In this document: piece by piece, positions 1 to 11,857 of the stretch | Layout of the letters: every line of letters starts with the position of its first letter | Position numbering within the stretch: position 1 is the stretch's first letter | NCBI GenBank assembly: GCA_019914995.1 | Contig: CM034134.1 | Location: forward strand, 4,782,463-4,846,462 | Direction: 5' to 3' | From: Acanthochlamys bracteata | Lineage: Eukaryota; Streptophyta; Magnoliopsida; Pandanales; Velloziaceae | DNA: 64,000 nucleotides | Notes under the pieces: generated by a model | Database searches by the model: none | Seen by the model: only the letters and a program-made list of their open reading frames with translations | What the model was told of the DNA's origin: nothing | Translations under genes and position numbers: made by a program

Positions 1-658
1 ATGAAGATTATAAGTTTCTATAATCTATTTTGTTATTGTGTATTGATCTTTTCTCGGGGCTGGAAGACCCAACACTTCTGCACCAAGGCATTTTTACTCT
101 GGTTCATGATTTGCACAGTTCCACTGACTCCTGTTGAATCCATGTAGATTTATCCGTGCAATACGAGTCAATCAAGATCAATCATATTTAGTTGACGCCT
201 AAAAGTTGCGAAGAAGCAAGTGCATGCCGTTTTCCTAGTTGACAAGTCACGTGAAAATAAAAAATGACACGTGTATGATCCCTTGCAGGTCTTAGTGATT
301 TTTTTAATAAAGTTACAAAAGGTAAAAGCCATAAGTGCGCTTTCAGCGATGTAAAACAATCACGCGATTCGGATGCAACTTACTTTTTATTAAATATTAA
401 AAATTTACAGAAAGTTTATAAAAAGATTAAAGAGATTTTTACAATCTAACATAGTAGTATGTTGGAATTTGTTAAATTGTTTTGATGATAATGAGTTTAA
501 AAGTTATATTTTATGCATCAAATCTATAAACTCGTCAAAGTCCAAACAGTGATAGTCGGCTATCTAACTCTCACGAGGCTTTACAGTACGGTGCAATTTT
601 GAGCTTGGTTCATATGAAATTTGACGACATATTTGTATAAAAATTACAAATATGCATA
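1..658. other. AT-rich flank, no gene seen
   Basis: I see no coding signature, LTR terminus or tandem structure here. The short open frames are not similar to anything I recognise. The stretch ends where the LTR of the following Ty3/gypsy element begins. Confidence 0.6.
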
Positions 659-1070
659 TGATACGTGCAGGGGAAGTGAAGAGGAGGATCTATCAATTAA
701 CATTGAGGACCACTACTGATGACAAGAAGGGCAAGAAAAAACAGAAGAAGCTGGAACAAGTTGATGCCAAAATAGAGAAGGTACTTAGGATGACAAATGA
801 CGCCGGAAGACCTCGCCCGTGCAGGCAGCCGGCGATGAGGTGTTGGACGTGCCTGGAGTGCAAACATGGAGGGTTTGGAAGATAGGAGGTCTTGCATTAG
901 CACTCAGAGGGTGGCTAGGAGCAGATGCATCTAGTGTCAGCAAGGACACCATTTGAGGCATATGGGATTTGTTTCTTCGTAATGCTTTAGTTCTTCTCTC
1001 CCCTAACCTTGTTCTATCTAATTCCCTCTTGTTCGTCTTCTGTATTCTCCCTTGGTTCATTGTTTAATCA
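659..1070 (+). repeat. 5' LTR, internally deleted
   Basis: It starts TGAT and ends ATCA and aligns with the 3' LTR at 5705-6348 on both sides of a gap. It is 412 bp against 644 bp. The missing 232-233 bp correspond to about 6000-6232 of the 3' copy, which holds that LTR's TATA box. The deletion joins caccatttga to ggcatatggg. Confidence 0.88.
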
Positions 1071-1072
1071 AT

Positions 1073-1084
1073 TGGTATAAGAGC
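1073..1084 (+). other. Primer-binding site, tRNA-Met type
   Basis: TGGTATAAGAGC lies two bases after the 5' LTR. It differs by one base from TGGTATCAGAGC, the usual plant initiator tRNA-Met binding site, where reverse transcription is primed. Confidence 0.85.
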
Positions 1085-1191
1085 TATGAAAATTTCAACG
1101 TAATTGCGCCCAAATCACCAAAGTCTATCACATCTTTCCGGTCGGTGGATCCCGAAAACTTCTTGAGAGTTCCCATTAACCGGAACCACAA

Positions 1192-2240
1192 ATGCCAGGA
1201 TGCAACGGGTTTGAGCCGGAGTTACGAGAGCAATTCAATATGATGGCGGTAAAATTTACAAGTTACATAGCAAGGCTAACAATGGATCTCACAGAGATGC
1301 AACGTATGGTAAACTCAATTAGTAAAGCCCAACAAACCACACCTAGGACAGTTAACCGAACACCCACTAACCCCCTAAAGCTACAATGAACCAGCAAGCA
1401 GTAGCACAGATGCAACCCTCTATCAACCAACCATCTTCCAACCATCTACCATACACTTCTTACAACGTACCAATGCCCACCCACTCAACTCACATCAACA
1501 GAGAACAACCTACTGCCGTACACCAACAAGTACCTAGTTTAAACATCTAAACATATCAACCACCACAACCTCCACTTCTACCAATACCAGGAATCCCAAA
1601 TCTTTCACTTGACACGACAATACCAATCCAGCAAACCCAAGAACCCCATTACCGAGCCACCAGATCCGCCACTCCAACCACTGGCCAGCAGCCACACTCC
1701 ACTTATCCTTACACAGGGTTACCGACTTATCAGGATGCTAGAAACACCATGGAATCGCTGCAACACTTTCCAAAGGGCAGGCATATATTTCCATACTTAG
1801 ATGGGAATAAAGTTCAGGACTAGATTTACTCTGCGGAGAAAGATTTCAAGTATTATCGGACTCCGATGGACGAACGTCTTTCTATAGCACCAATGTATTT
1901 CCAAGACGAAGCCAATCGATGGTACCAAAATAATGAAATTGATTGGCCTCACCACTCTTAGGAACAACTGAAAGAAGCTCTCATACAGATTCGGAAACAC
2001 AGCCTTGGGACATCCAAGTTTTGCCCTTAAGCATTTGATACAAACAGGCTCTGTGGCTGATTATCAAGCCGTCTTTGAAGACTTACATGCAAGGTGGTAT
2101 GCAGTAGAGGTGGACATCATTGGAAATTTTTGTTGTGGGTTATCTAAGCGAATTGCCTCCATGTTATGGCCAACAACCCCTCCTGTCTGCAGGAGGCTTT
2201 TAAGTTGGCAAGGAACTTTGAACAAAAATCATCTTTGAGC
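1192..2240 (+). pseudogene. Broken gag of the 659-6348 element
   Basis: Capsid-like gag coding relic. A first open piece begins at 1192. Around 1788-1935 one frame reads FPYLDGNKVQD, a stop, then FKYYRTPMDER and DEANRWYQ. This matches the pattern of the plant Retrotrans_gag domain: an F-P-x-x-D-G start and an aromatic-rich helix. Stops interrupt it at about 1824 and 1962 and the frame then changes. The segment between about 1390 and 1780 is proline/glutamine-rich linker sequence. It cannot make a functional Gag. Confidence 0.75.
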
Positions 2241-2379
2241 CAATCCTCGCTTACGCCAGTGTGATTCCAACAGAATTGCAATGATGGGAACACCACAATT
2301 CCTTCAGCTCCTGCCTTTCAACCGATTGGCTTACTAGCAACACCAATTGCGCTCAAACTACTAGACTGACTATTTCTTA

Positions 2380-2720
2380 CATCAATACTAGGAGGGCTAA
2401 GGGGTTATGTTTTTATTGTGATGCTAACTACGAAAGAGGTCATAGATGCGGCTCCAAACTATATTCCATCGCAGAACACGAAGATGAGGAGTTTGTCGAA
2501 GAGGAAGCCATTAAGGTAGAAGAAGTAGCCAGCAGCGAGGAAGCAACACCGTCATTGAGTGCTATACATGACCTTGTCGGTCAGCAAACGATTAGAATAA
2601 TGGGCAATATAAAAAGGCAATAGGGTTTTATTCTAATAGACTTGGGCAGCACTCACAATTTTATCTCCAAGCGCCTCGCAAAGCATCTGCAACTTCAAAG
2701 GACTGCTATCCAAACACTCA
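2380..2720 (+). pseudogene. Zinc knuckle and protease relic
   Basis: At 2392-2455 one frame reads RAKGLCFYCDANYERGHRC, the CCHC-type knuckle at the end of plant gypsy Gag. An acidic linker follows, then at about 2628-2672 the aspartic-protease core reads FILIDLGSTHNFIS. The active-site D-S-G found in the family appears as D-L-G (TTG where TCG is expected), which would abolish activity. A stop lies just before the protease core (about 2623). These are established family motifs; loss of function is inferred from the sequence. Confidence 0.75.
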
Positions 2721-3150
2721 ATGGAGCTGGCAGATGGGAGACTACACTTATTGTGATTATGTACAAAGGATATCCCTCTTACAATTGAAGGCATTAAGCT
2801 AAGGTAGATGCATATCCTTTTCCTCTTGGTGGCATGGACTTAGTAATGGGGATTTAGCGGCTAAAAGGTTTAGGGAAGGTGGTCTGTGATTGGAAAACAT
2901 CCGAAATGCAATTTTCCTTATCAGGCAAATATGTCATTTTGAAAGCATAAGAGAGGGTGGTGTGTCTAAACTAACTAGCCTTCACCATTCATCCACACTG
3001 TGTTCAGTGAGGATCATTACAGCAAAAAGGTCACCGCAAAATAGAGAGTCCTTACATGCTGACTTGCACTCCTTGCTGGAGCATTTTAGTTCTGTGTTTT
3101 AGCCCATTGCAGGACTACCACCACAACATTCCTTAGATCATGGCATTCCA

Positions 3151-4215
3151 TTGATACCCGGTTCAGCTCCAGTAAATGTTCATCCTTATCGCTACCCTTA
3201 CATTCAAAACGCAGAAATCGAGAGGACTGTCAAAGCGATGCTGGAAGAAGATATCAATAAACCTAGCACTTCTACATTTTTTTCTCCTGTTTTACTAGTT
3301 AAGAAGAAAGATGGCACTAGGAGATTTTGTATTGACTACCAAGCCTTGAACTCAATTACCATCAAGGACAAATTCCCCATCCCTGTTATAGATGAGTTAC
3401 TTTATGAATTACATGGTGCCACAGCCTTTTTTTAACTGGACTTGAAGTCGGGCTACCACCAAATTAGATTAAAACAGGAGGCACACATAAATAGCCTTTA
3501 AAACCCATGATGGCCACTTTGAGTTCTTGGTGATGCCTTTTGGCCTAACTAATGCACCAGCTACATTTCAAGCTACTATGAATAATATATTTAGGCCCTA
3601 TCTTAGGCACTTTGTCTTGTGTTTTTGATGATATTCTCGTATATAGCCCTTCACTGCAAGAGCATTTAGAACATCTTGCAACAGTCTTCACTGTCCTTCA
3701 GTCCAATAAACTCTAAGCAAATTTTTCTAAATGCCAATTTGCATGCAAGGAATTGGAATATTTGGGTCATATAGTGTCGGCAGTGGCATTTCTTCAGACC
3801 CATCCAAAGTGCAGGGAATGCTGGAATGGCCTGTACCCACCTCACAGACTCATTTTAGAGGCTTTCGGGGGTTAATGGGCTACTATCGCCGCGTTGTTAA
3901 AGATTATGTGCGTATTGCTGCTCCACTCACAGAACTACTGAAAAGGGATTCCTTTGTGCGGTCTTCATCAGCAAATGAAGCATTCTAGCTCCTCAAGGAG
4001 GCAATGACAACAACTCTAGTGCTAGTTCCTCCGTATTTCTCCAAACAATTCGTAGTGGAAACCGATGCTTCAGGAAGGGGCCTAGGTGCTGTTCTCTCAC
4101 AAGAAGGAAAATTGATTTCCTTTTTCATTAAAGCATTGTCTCTATCGGCAGCGAGCAAATCCACTTACGAGAAGGAGATATTGGCGTTAGTGCTTGCAGT
4201 CCAGAAATGACGGCC
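3151..4215 (+). pseudogene. Broken reverse transcriptase and RNase H
   Basis: RT begins with the proline-rich HPYRYPYIQNAEIE motif. Next come SPVLLVKKKDG and FCIDYQALN, the fingers and palm motifs. A stop interrupts F-x-LDLKSGYHQIRL at 3433-3435. The catalytic F-D-D is legible at about 3622-3645 but in a shifted frame. RNase H at 4004-4210 keeps FVVETDASGRGLGAVLSQ, containing the first catalytic aspartate, and the STYEKEILALVLAVQKW motif. There are several frameshifts and stops, so this is a fossil. Gypsy origin is clear from the RT-RH-integrase order. Confidence 0.85.
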
Positions 4216-4599
4216 GTATTTGCTGAGTAATCGCTTTCTAATTCAACCCGATCACCCTAAGTCTGAAATACTTATTGGAGCAATGTATTACATCAGTGGT
4301 TCAAAAAAAAAAATGGTTGGTGAAATTGATGGAATACGATTACCAAATTGTGTACTGAGCATGCAAGGAAAACATTGTTGTGGATGCATTGTCAAGATGC
4401 CCCCAGAGGCTACATGTGCTGCAATATCCTCTCGGCTTTCTTGCAGCAGTCCAACAGCTTCTTCAAATAGCTAATAACAGTGAGCAGCCAGAGCTATCTA
4501 TTGTACATGGTTTTCTCTGTCACAATGAGCGGCTTTGGGTTCCTGTTGACAAGGCGTAGCGACATCAAACTTTGTTTGAGGCACACAATTCAGTTATAG

Positions 4600-5640
4600 G
4601 TGGACACGGTGGACAATTCAGGACATACAAAAGGATTAGCCAATAATTTTTTGCCATGCCTTTCCTCAGATGTCCAACGCTACATCAAAGAGTGCATCAC
4701 TTGTGCTAAGGCCAAGTCCTTATCACTCAAACCTGCAGGATTACTTCAACCATTACTAATTCCTTAAGAATTTCAACGGATATCTCTATGGATTTCATTG
4801 AGGTTTGCCTTTATCAGGAAGGCCGAGATGTTATTTTGGTTGTGGCGGACTGCCTCTCCAAGAGTGCTCATTTGATTCCTTTAAAATCATTTCCCTGCTG
4901 CTCAGGTTGCTACTGCATTTGCCAAAGAGATAATTTGGCTACATGGTGCTCCTAATTCTATTGTATTTGATAGGGATTCCATCTTTCTAAGCTCTCTGCC
5001 GCAGGAAGTCGATAAGCTACAAGGCAATGCATTGCATCTTAGTTCGGGTTATCACCCTCAGTCGGATAGACAGTTGGAAGTTGTCAATAGGGACCTTGAA
5101 ACTTACCTATGTTGCTTCGTAAGCGAGCATCCCAAACAGTAGATGCGTTGGCTTCATTGTGCGGAATTCTCGTACAACATGAGTACTCACTCGGGGACTA
5201 ACACCAGCCCACTCGAAGCTGTCTATGAGCAACCCCCACCGCCACTGATTTCCTTTGCCTCTAGACCACTACGTTCAGATGAGTTGGGACATCAGTTCAA
5301 GGAACATGATGAAATTTTGAAAGATTTGAAATTTCACCTTCATCAGGCGCAAGCTAGGATAAGACTGAAAGCTGATGCTCATTGTCGTGAGCTGGAATTT
5401 TCAGTCAATGATATAGTCTTTCTAAAGCTTCAGCCCTATCATCAGCAGTTAATGACAGCTAAGAGAAATCAGAAGTTGTCTTACAGGTATTTTGGCCCTT
5501 TCGCATTACCGAGCGCATTGGTCCAGTTGCTTATCGTTTGGCCTTACCTTCGAGATCGCTCATCCATCCGATTTTTCATGTCTCTCAACTGAATGATGCT
5601 CGATTTATACCACCTCTATTTTCAGCCAGCCGACCTGAGC
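4600..5640 (+). pseudogene. Broken integrase with GPF motif
   Basis: The zinc-binding part ends in C-I-T-C-A-K-A-K at about 4693-4716. The core has MDFIE (about 4788) and GYHPQSDRQLEVVNRDLETY (5047-5106), the last carrying the region of the catalytic glutamate. The longest open piece, 5143-5592, covers the end of the core and the C-terminal KLSYRYFGPF motif at about 5473-5502. The HPIFHVSQLNDARF block follows in the +1 frame at about 5562. Family members often carry a chromodomain after this block; here the frame runs into the PPT and LTR without one that I can see. Confidence 0.85.
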
Positions 5641-5689
5641 AGTTCTTGCAGGAATTACATGCGCAAGGACTCGAGGACGAGTCCATTCT

Positions 5690-5704
5690 TGGAAGGGAAG
5701 GGAT
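5690..5704 (+). other. Polypurine tract
   Basis: The purine run GGAAGGGAAGGGA abuts the first TG of the 3' LTR, the expected place and composition for the plus-strand primer. Confidence 0.8.
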
Positions 5705-6348
5705 TGATATGAGCAGGGTAAGTGAAGAGGAAGATCTATCAATTAACATGAGGACTTCGACTGATGACAAGAAAGCAAGGGAAAACAGAAGAAGCTAGAA
5801 CAAGTGGATGCCAAAACAAAGAAGGCACCTAGGTTGACAAATGACGTTGGACAACTCGCCGGTGCCGGTGGCCGACGATGAGGTGTCAGACGTGCCTAGG
5901 GTGCATGCTTGGAGGGTCTGGAAGACAGGAGGCCTTGCATCAACACCCAGAGGGCGGCTAGGAGCAGATGCATCTAGTGGCAACAAGGACACCATTTGAA
6001 TGGTGGTCATTGGAGCCATTTACTGATCAGGGTCACCGTTCAAAATGTAACCAGGCGCAGAATAGGGCACCTGTTTTGACATTTGACTATTGACTATTTA
6101 GGTCCATTTGGGACTCGCAAAATTAAGTTTAATTTATATTGCACTTCGTTTTAGAGGAGTTTACATTGTAAAAGAGTTTCAATTAGAGTATAACTCTCTA
6201 GTTATAAATAAAGATGTATCCCCTGTCAATGGGGCATATGGGATATGTTTCGTCATAATGCTTTAGTTCTTCTCTCTCCCAGCCTTGTTATAATATAATT
6301 CCCTCTTGTTCGTCTTCTGAAAACTCTCTTGTTCCGTTGTTTACTTCA
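5705..6348 (+). repeat. 3' LTR, full length
   Basis: 644-bp LTR starting TGATATGAGC and ending TTACTTCA. It keeps the block missing from the 5' LTR. Its outer 400 bp match 659-1070 with many substitutions, which indicates an old insertion. Confidence 0.88.
6200..6210 (+). promoter_or_regulatory. LTR TATA box
   Basis: GTTATAAATAAAG in the 3' LTR is the only good TATA-like motif in the element. The matching stretch is absent from the 5' LTR. Confidence 0.5.
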
Positions 6349-6900
6349 GGCAAGAAAGAGATTTATCCAAAAATTAAAAATAAATCATGCAAGACTAGTT
6401 AGGAAAAAACAATGAAGATTGGGCAAAAAGTCTGTAGCAAATTCCTTGTAGCGCAAGCACTATGCACATAATAAGTTTTTATTAGATTTTTCAAGGCGAT
6501 TTTGACGTGAAACTTGCAGTGTGAATTATTATAAATTCACCGATAGTAGAAGGATTAAACTCATTACGAAATAAGGAGTATATCATCCAAAGATTCTCAA
6601 GAAAAAATTGCCAACAATGAGATGAAAATAGAGAGAAAACTCTAATACCTACGAAGCAAGTCCTTTTTTTTAAGGTTTTGCAACGTGTTTTTGAGCATGA
6701 TTTATATCAGCTACTCACACACACACATATATAAAAGGAATCCATGAACAAATCAAGATTAGATCGTGCACGGATTCTCCAAGAAAAATAATTTAATATA
6801 GGAAGAAAATCTGCAAAAAATCCAGAAGAATTTTTGTCAGTTTTGCTGATTAGTTCCAGTGTTAATTGATCAAATTTTCAAAAGATATTCTAAGTGTTGT
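6349..6900. other. Unclassified AT-rich DNA with a short CA/TA repeat
   Basis: No coding or element signature was seen. A (CA)n run at 6716-6726 is followed by TATATATA to about 6734. Confidence 0.5.
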
Positions 6901-6933
6901 TCCAAGCATAGTTGGCAAACCAGAACATGGTGT

Positions 6934-6957
6934 CGACCCGGATTGCAGTCCGGGTCG
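6934..6957. repeat. 9-bp perfect inverted repeat in a GC-rich island
   Basis: CGACCCGGA, a 6-base loop, then TCCGGGTCG. It sits in a short GC-rich patch (about 6930-6990) rich in GGGTC/GACCC and GGTTGACCCG words, in otherwise AT-rich DNA. Similar words recur at about 9745-9850 and 10680-10790. This may be an end or interior of an unclassified DNA transposon, but I could not match terminal inverted repeats. Confidence 0.55.
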
Positions 6958-6990
6958 AGGGGTCCTGAATTGATCGGGCGGGTTGACCCG

Positions 6991-7400
6991 CCGAGTGAAC
7001 TGTTAGGTCTGCTAAGTTCAAGTCTACTGCCCTATGCACAACCAATTCCCCAGGCTTACAAGTTACACCAAGAAATCATAAAAATAGATAGAAAAACAGG
7101 AGGGTGAATCAGATTCACCTTTTAATCAATCATCTAGATTTAAAGATGCTACCCTTTCCAGAACTATGATTACCCATCTACTTCTCCCTCCCTCTTTACA
7201 TGCATTCTCTACTAATAGCTGCACTGGCCATCCTTATACCATACTGTGTACTGTGAGAGGCAGAGTGGAGTCAGGAAGATTGAATAGGAAAGAGTCTAAC
7301 AAATCCAACATTGCCTCATCATTGCCTCAGCATCCAGCATTGTTTGAACAACCAACAACCAATCTTCCCAACAACACTTGGTCCAAAACAACCAATACAC
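6991..7400. other. Unclassified DNA, no gene seen
   Basis: Moderately AT-rich. The frames here are open only by chance and show no domain I recognise. Confidence 0.4.
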
Positions 7401-7404
7401 AGTA

Positions 7405-7515
7405 AAAACACAACACATAAAACCAAAACACCATCAAACCAATACACCATAAAACCAATACATCATACAACCGATATACCATAAAACAACCAATAAAACC
7501 AAGACACCATAACTC
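7405..7515. repeat. Degenerate A/C-rich minisatellite
   Basis: An imperfect tandem repeat of about 16 bp built on ACCATAAAACCAATAC, with roughly six units that drift in sequence. It explains the local A/C bias and the long minus-strand open frame rich in Cys, Leu and Val. Confidence 0.65.
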
Positions 7516-7629
7516 AAAGCAAATCAATCGAAAAAAATAAAAAAATCAAGAATATTCGATCGGAGATAAATCAAGATTTGATTAGAGATTGGTTGGGAGA
7601 GAGATGCAACATTTTGCAGAGGAGACGAG

Positions 7630-8040
7630 AGGAGCTTAAATGGAGACCGAAGACAGGAGACGAAGAGGAGTAGCCTCTCACTCGGCTATGGAGGTAGTAG
7701 ATGAACATGTGGCGAAATCGAGATCGAAAACAGGATACGAAGAGGAACCACAGCCTCTCTCTCGAAAATGGAGGCCGTAGACGAACATGTGGCGAAATCA
7801 CGACCGGAGATGAGAGACAAAGAGGAGGAGTTGATAGCAGCACCGGGAGAAATAAGAATCGGAGGCGAAGAGCAGATCAACAGAGAGCAGCGAGGATGTC
7901 GGAGAGTGATTGAACCAATCGCTTGCAGGGAAATCGTAGCGTCGAGAGGGATGAAGATGAGTAGAGAGCAGCGTCGAGAAAAATGAGAATCAGAGACGAA
8001 GAGTAAATCAACAGAGAGCAGCAGATTGCGCCGGAGACTA
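7630..8040. repeat. Purine-rich block with two internal duplications
   Basis: A G/A-rich segment. A unit around 7674-7745 recurs 80 bp later at 7754-7825; both carry ATGGAGG followed by GAACATGTGGCGAAATC. A second pair, 7848-7895 and 7976-8028, shares GCGAAGAG/ACGAAGAG and ATCAACAGAGAGCAGC about 128 bp apart. Several frames are open on both strands because of base composition. It could be a degraded 5' untranslated or first-exon region of a transposon gene, but no domain is visible. Confidence 0.6.
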
Positions 8041-10680
8041 ATAGACAGCAGCTGAGCTTAGGTAGATAGAGATCGGCAGAAAACCTAGGTGGCGTCGTTC
8101 GGCCGGGAGAACGGCTTAATTTTTAGAGTGAATTTAACATGGAATGAGTAACCGAGTCCGATTTTGTTTTTATTTCACATTCCCGACGGGTAGTTCGATT
8201 GTTTTTTAATTTATCGGGGCGGTCTGTTTGGATCAAACGGGTTAGCAGAATACTCAATTTGTAGATCCGTAATGATTTATTTAATTTGTAAATTCATACC
8301 GATTTCTACTTTAGGTCAATAATTTTAAGATCGTTCTGAACGGTCCGGTACAAGTATGCCAATTATGATTCTAAGGGATGTAAAGTGGTCGTATTATCAA
8401 TTCTTATTGTTAGAAAAATGAAGAAAAGAGTTTCAAAAGCTTTGGAATTTAATATCCAATCAAATTCTTATTGATTGAAACTCAATCATTGATTTGATTT
8501 TGAGTTGTTTAGATTTAGATCTTGTAGAACATATTAGGAAGATTGTGCAGTTACAACGTAAAGAAAATGGAGGATTTCTCAATGTACTGCTCATAAAATA
8601 TGTTGCTAATTAAATTTAGAAAGGCTCAAAATGTTCCTAGGGTCCATTATTAATCATGCAATCAATCAAAGCTTGTTGAAAATCAAATCTTGCAAATCAG
8701 ATCCCAAACTTAGGGAGGCTTTGCAGAATAGAAGAAGCTCTAGGGAATAGAGATGAACAACTAGAAACAGAGAATGATACTGACAGTGACAATAATGCCG
8801 ACAAAACTGACAGCTTTCATTGAGTTTAATCTTTGTGATTTTGTGACCCTCTTCTTTGTTTTGCTAAGTGATTAATTGAAATTTGCATAGAGGTCCATGA
8901 TTTGTATCTGAGTGAATTCATATCGGTAAAATCACTGAAAAATAAATGTAAAGAGAACCCTGGAAGTTCTCTAGATCAGAGATATGAGTGTATTGGCTAA
9001 AGACGTGTATTAGTTTCGTTGGAGCTCACTCTTTTCTACCAAAATCTCATTTCTAGACTCACTTTCAATTACAATCAAACACAAATCTCACTCAAACCAA
9101 ATTATTAAAGAACTCATTTCTTAAAACTCACTTAATACGATCTTGCTTCGCCCTAAGCTAGTTAGAAGTGGCCTAAGAGGGTGTAGTGTTTGCTTGGGTA
9201 GGAAACTACAGTTGAGGCTAATGTGTATGGCAGAACATCAAGGCTTAAAAATTGCGACGTTTGTGAACGTTAGTGGAAATCATTTGAATCCTTTCAAATA
9301 TAGTAGATGTAAGTATGGAGGATGCTGAATTACGTAAAATCTATTGTATATTATCTGGAGTTTGCTTGTTTCTTCATTTTGCATCTATTTACTATGCTCA
9401 CTATATAGTGCAACAATCTAGCCAGTGCTAATTGACTTGAATTGAGCTGGATTTTGTGATAAATTTATTTGAAGTTTAAATTATCAAACTCAATTCATTT
9501 TCTCTCAAGAGTTAGTTTTCGCAGGATTTCTAACAAAATAGTTAATTAGTAAAATGTATATTACATCTATTCTAAAAAAATTTCATGATACATCTATATT
9601 ATAACATATTGGCTTATAATTTTGGTAAAGTTTTGTCCAAGAGAAAATTATTATTAAGGAAATGTTACATTTGATAATAAGTATTTCAAAATTTTTGGAA
9701 TTCCATTATTTTTTAAAGTAGTTGGAATCATAATTAATAGACCCAGACCATACATTGACCCGAAAAGCTGTTCAGATCGATGGGTCACGGATTGACCCAG
9801 CGGGTCAATAGATCGACTTACTTGGTCAACCTATTAGGTGGTCTGCCAAGTGCTGACTACTAGTTCCATCAGTCAATGCCAATAGCAATTATCAGTTCAT
9901 CACAGATTTACAGCAAGTTCCCCTATCATAATGCTCTATGTAGCCTTCATTTGAATTTGAAAAATCAAATAATATATTTCCATTGATTAAACCATTTCCA
10001 ATTGAACAAACAAAATGATTTCCACTAATAAAATAATAGTATGTCCTCAGCTACTAGATCTCAACCCCATTTTAATCAAACTAGCACCGCAATTTTCATT
10101 GAATCTATCAACTGCATACTCAACTCATTTAAACAATTAAATCTATATAGAAAAACATAAAACAGGTTCTCACAAACATTATAGAGCAGTATTCAGCAAC
10201 AAGATATCTAGATCCAGCGCAAGCATTCAATTCAACATTACAAGCATACTCACAAAAAAAAAAAAAAAATCTATGATGAATAAGGAAAAATTTAAAGTAA
10301 ATTACCATATTTAGCAACTAGAAACCTAGTTCGCTGACGGTGGTCCGAATTTTTCTTTATTTAATATTTTCTGTCTGGTTTTTTTGATCACTTTGAAGAT
10401 AACCATGGCATTATTCGATTCGAATTGGGGATGATCAATTTCGTCCTACTAGCTGCAGCGGACAAACGACGAAGGAGTTGAGAGGACAAATGGCAGGGCA
10501 GCAACAACAGAGCTAGCAAAGCACATCGAAGTATAGCCGGCGCCGCCAGAGGCAATAGATGGAGTAGAGCCCGAGAAGTCTGAGGCAGCAGTTTGAACAT
10601 ATGTAGTGAGAAGAAAATGAACTCTCTCAAATGTAGAAGATTATAAGTTGTTGTAATTTTCTTTTTAATAATTCGATTTG
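8041..10680. other. Unclassified intergenic DNA with GACCC/GGGTC islands
   Basis: Mostly AT-rich with no coding signature. Islands at about 8100-8400 and 9745-9850 carry TTGACCC, GGGTCA and GGTCAAC words like those at 6934. A 16-A run lies at 10254-10269. The 10430-10600 segment is more GC-rich (CGACGAAGGAG, GCCGGCGCCGCC) and may be a transposon untranslated region. I could not assign a family. Confidence 0.4.
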
Positions 10681-11857
10681 GATTGATCCGGACAGTCGGG
10701 TCAAGGTATCAACCTGAAAATCATCAAGGTCGACCTTGATCAAGCTGAGTCGATTGTAGATCCAATTAATTTGATCGGTGTCAACCTGAAAATATGGCTT
10801 GGACGTCCAAGTCTACCAACTAGGGTTAGAATTTGTCAGTCGGATCTGTTAGATTATCCTAATACTATGTTACCATTTTTGTCATTAGCAAATCATGATT
10901 GGAATATTTAATTTTTAAAAATTTGCTACGAGTTGTTACAACTTATAAGCAGCATGTCTAGGAGGCGTAGCTACTCCATGCAATAACACCACGACTATGG
11001 TATCGTGAATTCATGAGCTTATAGGCAACTGCTCCCGTTAACATTTGAAGTGTTATATTATAGCCAGTGCTATGAACTACTAGAAAAGAAATGCTTTGAC
11101 AGGAGCTGCTGCATTTATTTCGAGTTATAGTAGGGACTTGGTATCTTCAATGCCCAAACAAAGCATAGAATAGATTAGAAACTAACAAACCTATATATGT
11201 AGGACATGAGAAAATTTTCAAACAATTACTTCTAGATACACAAGGCTTAAGCTTAAAAAAAACAGTAAAAAGTATGCAAACAAAGTGCAAGCTATTTATT
11301 ATGACAACTATACACGATATAGATGCTTGTTTAAATGGTTTATACATAGTCTAAAGCTCAAAACTTCTCCATTGTACACATAATTATCGGTAGGCAAAGT
11401 ATATACCACCATCAAAATATGCTACACGAGCTTAATATTCATTAGATATTTTATAACATATTCCTTCGAGCCACATATTAAAAAAGAAAAATGGCGGAAA
11501 CCTTTGGCATAGTCCGACTGAGCCTATCCAATCTTCTTCTACACGTTATCATACACAAACAATTTCTCTTGCAGGGAGACATCTAAAACATTTTTAAGAA
11601 AAGAATGCATGTAATGTTACAATCAAGGAAATAAGTCTAAAAGAGAAGACGAATAAGGTGTGATAAGATTGAACAAGATGAGAATATAGTAGAATTTGGA
11701 GATTGAAAATAACACAATAAAATTCTTGATGCCAACTCTAATTGGCACACAACTATAAATAGACTCTACTGCTATACCAATGCCAGCAAGAGTCTTAAGA
11801 AACTAAGATACTCATAATGAGTAAGGAATCCTAACTACACCAGTAATATAACTTGTT
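10681..11857. other. Unclassified DNA, no gene seen
   Basis: The first 150 bp carry more GGTCAA/GATCAAG words similar to the islands upstream. The remainder is plain AT-rich sequence. Confidence 0.4.

Larger units (their letters stand above)
659..6348 (+). mobile_element. Degenerate Ty3/gypsy LTR retrotransposon
   Basis: A 5.7-kb element with two related LTRs, a tRNA-Met-type PBS, a PPT and a gag-protease-RT-RNase H-integrase order typical of Ty3/gypsy. The gag zinc knuckle (CFYC...GHRC) and protease motif (GSTHNFIS) resemble plant chromoviruses of the Reina/Tekay/Galadriel type, but I could not see a chromodomain after the integrase C-terminus. Every domain is broken by stops or frameshifts. 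No convincing 5-bp target duplication is left: the flanks read gcata on the left and ggcaa on the right. The clade assignment is inference. Confidence 0.9.

Noticed and set aside
651-6355. Possible 5-bp target duplication around the first gypsy element (GCATA against GGCAA)
   Set aside because: The flanks do not match beyond chance, so I do not claim a duplication.
7701-7986. Overlapping open frames on both strands in the purine-rich block
   Set aside because: They come from biased base composition and internal duplication, and show no recognisable domain.
9143-9328. 61-codon open frame in otherwise plain DNA
   Set aside because: Short, with no similarity I recognise and no promoter or neighbouring exon context.
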